This document shows positions 59,544 through 64,000 of a stretch of 64,000 bases of DNA, piece after piece (position 1 is the stretch's first letter; the number at the start of each line of letters is the position of its first letter). A model generated the notes under the pieces. That model had not been told where the DNA came from. It saw nothing but the letters and a program-made list of their open reading frames with translations, and did no database searches. A program made the translations under genes and the position numbers. Source of the stretch: Udaeobacter sp035652195 (lineage in GTDB: Bacteria; Verrucomicrobiota; Verrucomicrobiia; Chthoniobacterales; UBA10450); contig DASREH010000032.1 in NCBI GenBank assembly GCA_035652195.1, forward strand, positions 1-64,000, read 5' to 3'.

Positions 59544-60048
59544 AGAAAAGTGGACGGCATGGCTGGACGGCCAGCTTAGCGGGCAGGAACTATCCGATTT
59601 TGAGGCTTCGCTGCCAGACAAAGCTGCCGCGGAGATCGAAAAGGCCGATGCGAAGAAGTTGGGCGCTCTTTTGAAGAGTGAATTAGGCGCGCCCGCACTT
59701 AGAAACGAAGAATTTTTCAGCAATCAAGTGCGCGAAAGAATCATGCGCGCCCGCACCCCGCGGCGTTTGGAGAGTGAGGGTAGGGGGCGCAGGTGGTGGA
59801 CAATTCCGCGCCTTTTGTGGTCGGGCGCTGCCTCGCTTGCCATCTTTCTGATTTTTACCCTGTTCGTGATTCGGGACAAAAACCCTGCGGAAGAATCGCC
59901 ATACCTCACCCAGATCTTAAACGCCCGCGTTGATCCAGTCGTGAGCCCAAATGCGACTGTCTCGATCTTTGAGGCGAAGCAAGATCGCGTGACGGTTTTG
60001 TGGACAGAGGGATTGCAAAGTTTGCCTGCCGATTACGCCGCCAAGTAA
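59530..60048 (+). CDS. Membrane-anchored anti-sigma factor-like protein
   Basis: This 172-residue protein begins with a short acidic cytoplasmic domain (FEEKWTAWLDGQLSGQELSDFEAS) that resembles anti-sigma N-termini (W-x-D-G-x-L-x2-E). One helix follows at about 96-113 (GAASLAIFLIFTLFVI), then about 55 residues on the far side of the membrane. There is no Cys/His zinc motif. Overlap with the sigma gene supports the role. It is followed 5 bases later by a secreted protein. Confidence 0.8.
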   Translation: MKTFEEKWTAWLDGQLSGQELSDFEASLPDKAAAEIEKADAKKLGALLKSELGAPALRNEEFFSNQVRERIMRARTPRRLESEGRGRRWWTIPRLLWSGAASLAIFLIFTLFVIRDKNPAEESPYLTQILNARVDPVVSPNATVSIFEAKQDRVTVLWTEGLQSLPADYAAK

Positions 60049-60053
60049 TTCTC

Positions 60054-60497
60054 ATGGGTCGCTTCCTGGCGTTCTCAACCTTGTTTGCCTTCTTGATCGT
60101 GGGCACAGTGTCAGGCGCACAGGCTGCCGAAACGGTGTGGAGCGGGCTTGTTATTGCGCAAAACGCTGACCAGCCACAAGCTGTCCCGCCGGAACTCACC
60201 CGTATCGAAGGGTCTCTGAAAAGGTTCTTCGGCTACAATCAATTTCAGGTGATCGGCCAATCCGAAAAAACCCTGAAGACCGGGCAGGAAGACTGGCTCG
60301 CGAAGAGCAAATTTTTTGGATTGCACGTCGACGCACAGGGGCAAACCGCGGCAGGATATGTTTTGAACTTAAAGCTTTACAAGGAGAAAGAGCTATTGCT
60401 TGAAACCGATGCGAAGCTGAGCAAACGCAGTCCGCTGGTTATCAAAGGTCCCCAGGTTGGCAGCGGGCAATTATTGCTTGTGCTGATCATTCAATAG
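60054..60497 (+). CDS. Secreted protein of the sigma/anti-sigma unit, unknown function
   Basis: A 147-residue precursor with a clear signal peptide (FLAFSTLFAFLIVGTVSGAQA, cleavage near AQA-AE). The mature part, about 125 residues, is beta-rich: LTRIEGSLKRFFGYNQFQVIGQ, WLAKSKFFGLHVDAQGQ and a closing GSGQLLLVLIIQ. No family recognised. Its place behind the anti-sigma gene suggests an envelope protein sensed by, or under control of, the sigma factor. Confidence 0.72.
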   Translation: MGRFLAFSTLFAFLIVGTVSGAQAAETVWSGLVIAQNADQPQAVPPELTRIEGSLKRFFGYNQFQVIGQSEKTLKTGQEDWLAKSKFFGLHVDAQGQTAAGYVLNLKLYKEKELLLETDAKLSKRSPLVIKGPQVGSGQLLLVLIIQ

Positions 60498-60525
60498 CGG
60501 GCCCGGCGTTTTCGTTTGGAGATGC

Positions 60526-63200
<2,675 letters not shown>

Positions 63201-63207
<7 letters not shown>

Positions 63208-63686
63208 TCGCTGTTTTGCTGTGGCGTGATCCAAAGCCGCATCGGAATCATCGAGGACTCAACAAAACCGTGATGCCGGAAAAACTCCTGTGCCACGTTT
63301 TCCGGGCGATCGGTTAGCAGTGTCACGCGGAGGAAATTTTTCTGTTTGGCAAAGTCGATGGCGTGCTGGAGCAGCTTCCTGCCATAACCTTTGCCTTGAT
63401 ATTTTTTATGGACCACCAGGTCCTCAAGCAGAATCACGAAGCCGCCTTCAGCGGTGCTGATCGTAAATAGCAAGTTGATCATCCCCACGATTGCGCCGTT
63501 TTGCCGCAATACAAAAACGCGCCCCCGGCTTGGCTGTTCGAAAATGAGCCGTAAACCGCGGAGCTGTTTTTCCTTATCCGGGCGGAAATCGCCTTCCTGG
63601 GCGAACAAATCGCCGAGCATTTCGGAGAGTTCGTCGAGGTCCGCCTCGGTCGCCGGCTCGATCACCACATGTTCTTTTTCGGCCAT
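63201..63686 (-). CDS. GNAT family N-acetyltransferase
   Basis: This 161-residue acetyltransferase has the acetyl-CoA motif VVHKKYQGKGYGRKLLQHAI (Q-x-x-G-x-G/Y-G) and the preceding strand FVILLEDLV, with a final RHHGFVESSMIPMRL. ATG at 63686 is preferred over a TTG 9 bases upstream. The substrate is unknown. It overlaps the end of the M1 peptidase gene by 7 bases on the opposite strand. Confidence 0.93.
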
Positions 63687-63780
63687 TGCTTGCAATGCTT
63701 ATTCCAAAAATCCAGTGCTCTGGCAATTAAATTAGGCTGACGCTCTCCGCCACCGTGAACTTTTGATGCGTGGCGTAACG

Positions 63781-63808
63781 TTGACAATGTCGCGCTCAAC
63801 CTTACTTT
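63781..63808 (+). promoter_or_regulatory. Promoter of rpmH
   Basis: A consensus -35 TTGACA (63781-63786) is followed after 16 bases by TACTTT (63803-63808), 38 bases before the rpmH ATG. The -35 is exact and the -10 weaker. The position and strength fit a ribosomal protein promoter. Confidence 0.55.
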
Positions 63809-63846
63809 AGCCGCTCTTAAATCGTGCCGACTCTGTTTTCGGTCTT

Positions 63847-64000
63847 ATGAAACGCACTTACCAGCCATCCAAGCGAACACGCAAACGTCAGCACGGATTC
63901 CGTGCCCGCATGAAGACAAAAGGGGGCCGCGCGACGCTTGCACGCCGTCGCCAACGGGGCCGCAAACGCCTGTTACCCAAAAGAGTGGAAAGGCCCTACG
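63847..64000 (+). CDS. rpmH: 50S ribosomal protein L34, runs off the right edge
   Basis: The visible 51 codons begin MKRTYQPSKRTRKRQHGFRA and continue with RMKTKGGRATLARRRQRGRKRL, the whole conserved L34 core. The tail KRVERPY continues past the edge, beyond the usual 44-46 residues, so the protein has a short extension or ends just outside. rnpA normally follows. Confidence 0.95.
   Translation, partial: MKRTYQPSKRTRKRQHGFRARMKTKGGRATLARRRQRGRKRLLPKRVERPY

Overview
The window looks like chromosomal DNA of a soil-type Verrucomicrobiota bacterium (PVC superphylum), possibly the Chthoniobacterales/Spartobacteria side. This is inference, not proof. It rests on three things: an almost complete ribosomal protein supercluster with lineage-type gaps, the futalosine menaquinone genes mqnE-mqnA, and a CADD-family protein very close to the chlamydial one. 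Housekeeping genes dominate. No insertion sequence, prophage, CRISPR array, rRNA or tRNA was seen.

Layout. 1-2.9 kb: the 3' end of a parA gene, a secreted FG-GAP repeat protein and a broken acetyltransferase. 2.9-4.7 kb: udgX (a uracil-DNA crosslinking glycosylase) converging on tgt. 4.7-23.1 kb: a long ribosomal operon (rpsL-rpsG-fusA, the S10 and spc clusters, secY-adk-map-infA-rpmJ, rpsM-rpsK-rpsD) driven by a good promoter with a structured leader. It lacks tuf, rpsN, rpmD, rpoA and rplQ, and carries an exported coiled-coil gene between rpsS and rplV. 23.1-27.6 kb: small conserved proteins, an ECF sigma factor, mqnE-mqnA and a DUF2939 protein. 27.7-33.2 kb: recJ-recG-degP, coupled by overlaps. 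33.2-38.4 kb: a CADD/pABA-synthase-like protein, a trehalose synthase-maltokinase fusion, and a sigma factor with a miniature anti-sigma partner. 38.4-41.5 kb: ybeY-clpS-DUF2017, type II NADH dehydrogenase and a solitary rpmI. 41.5-45.4 kb: a lipoprotein, the SRP RNA gene, a HIT protein, nrdR with a frameshifted ATP-cone-like partner, an EamA transporter and a frameshifted gene remnant. 45.3-52.6 kb (minus strand): prs-rplY-pth-rpsF-ssb-dprA-topB. 52.7-64 kb: a desaturase, a glycosyltransferase-like protein, a HAD phosphatase, an Mpv17-like membrane protein, rlmN, a sigma/anti-sigma/secreted protein set, an M1 aminopeptidase, a GNAT and the start of rpmH.

How it works together: translation, protein export (SecY, SRP RNA), protein maturation and turnover (Map, ClpS, DegP, M1 peptidase), rRNA/tRNA modification (Tgt, RlmN, YbeY) and genome maintenance (UdgX, RecJ, RecG, DprA, SSB, TopB) account for most genes. 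Respiration is represented by menaquinone synthesis and NDH-2. Stress and envelope control is suggested by three ECF sigma factors.

The observations most worth follow-up are: the CADD homologue retaining all six metal ligands and the sacrificial/assisting residues of chlamydial pABA synthase; an ATP-cone-like gene overlapping nrdR and apparently broken by a one-base frameshift; the exported coiled-coil gene inside the S10 operon; and a second frameshifted gene remnant downstream of topB.
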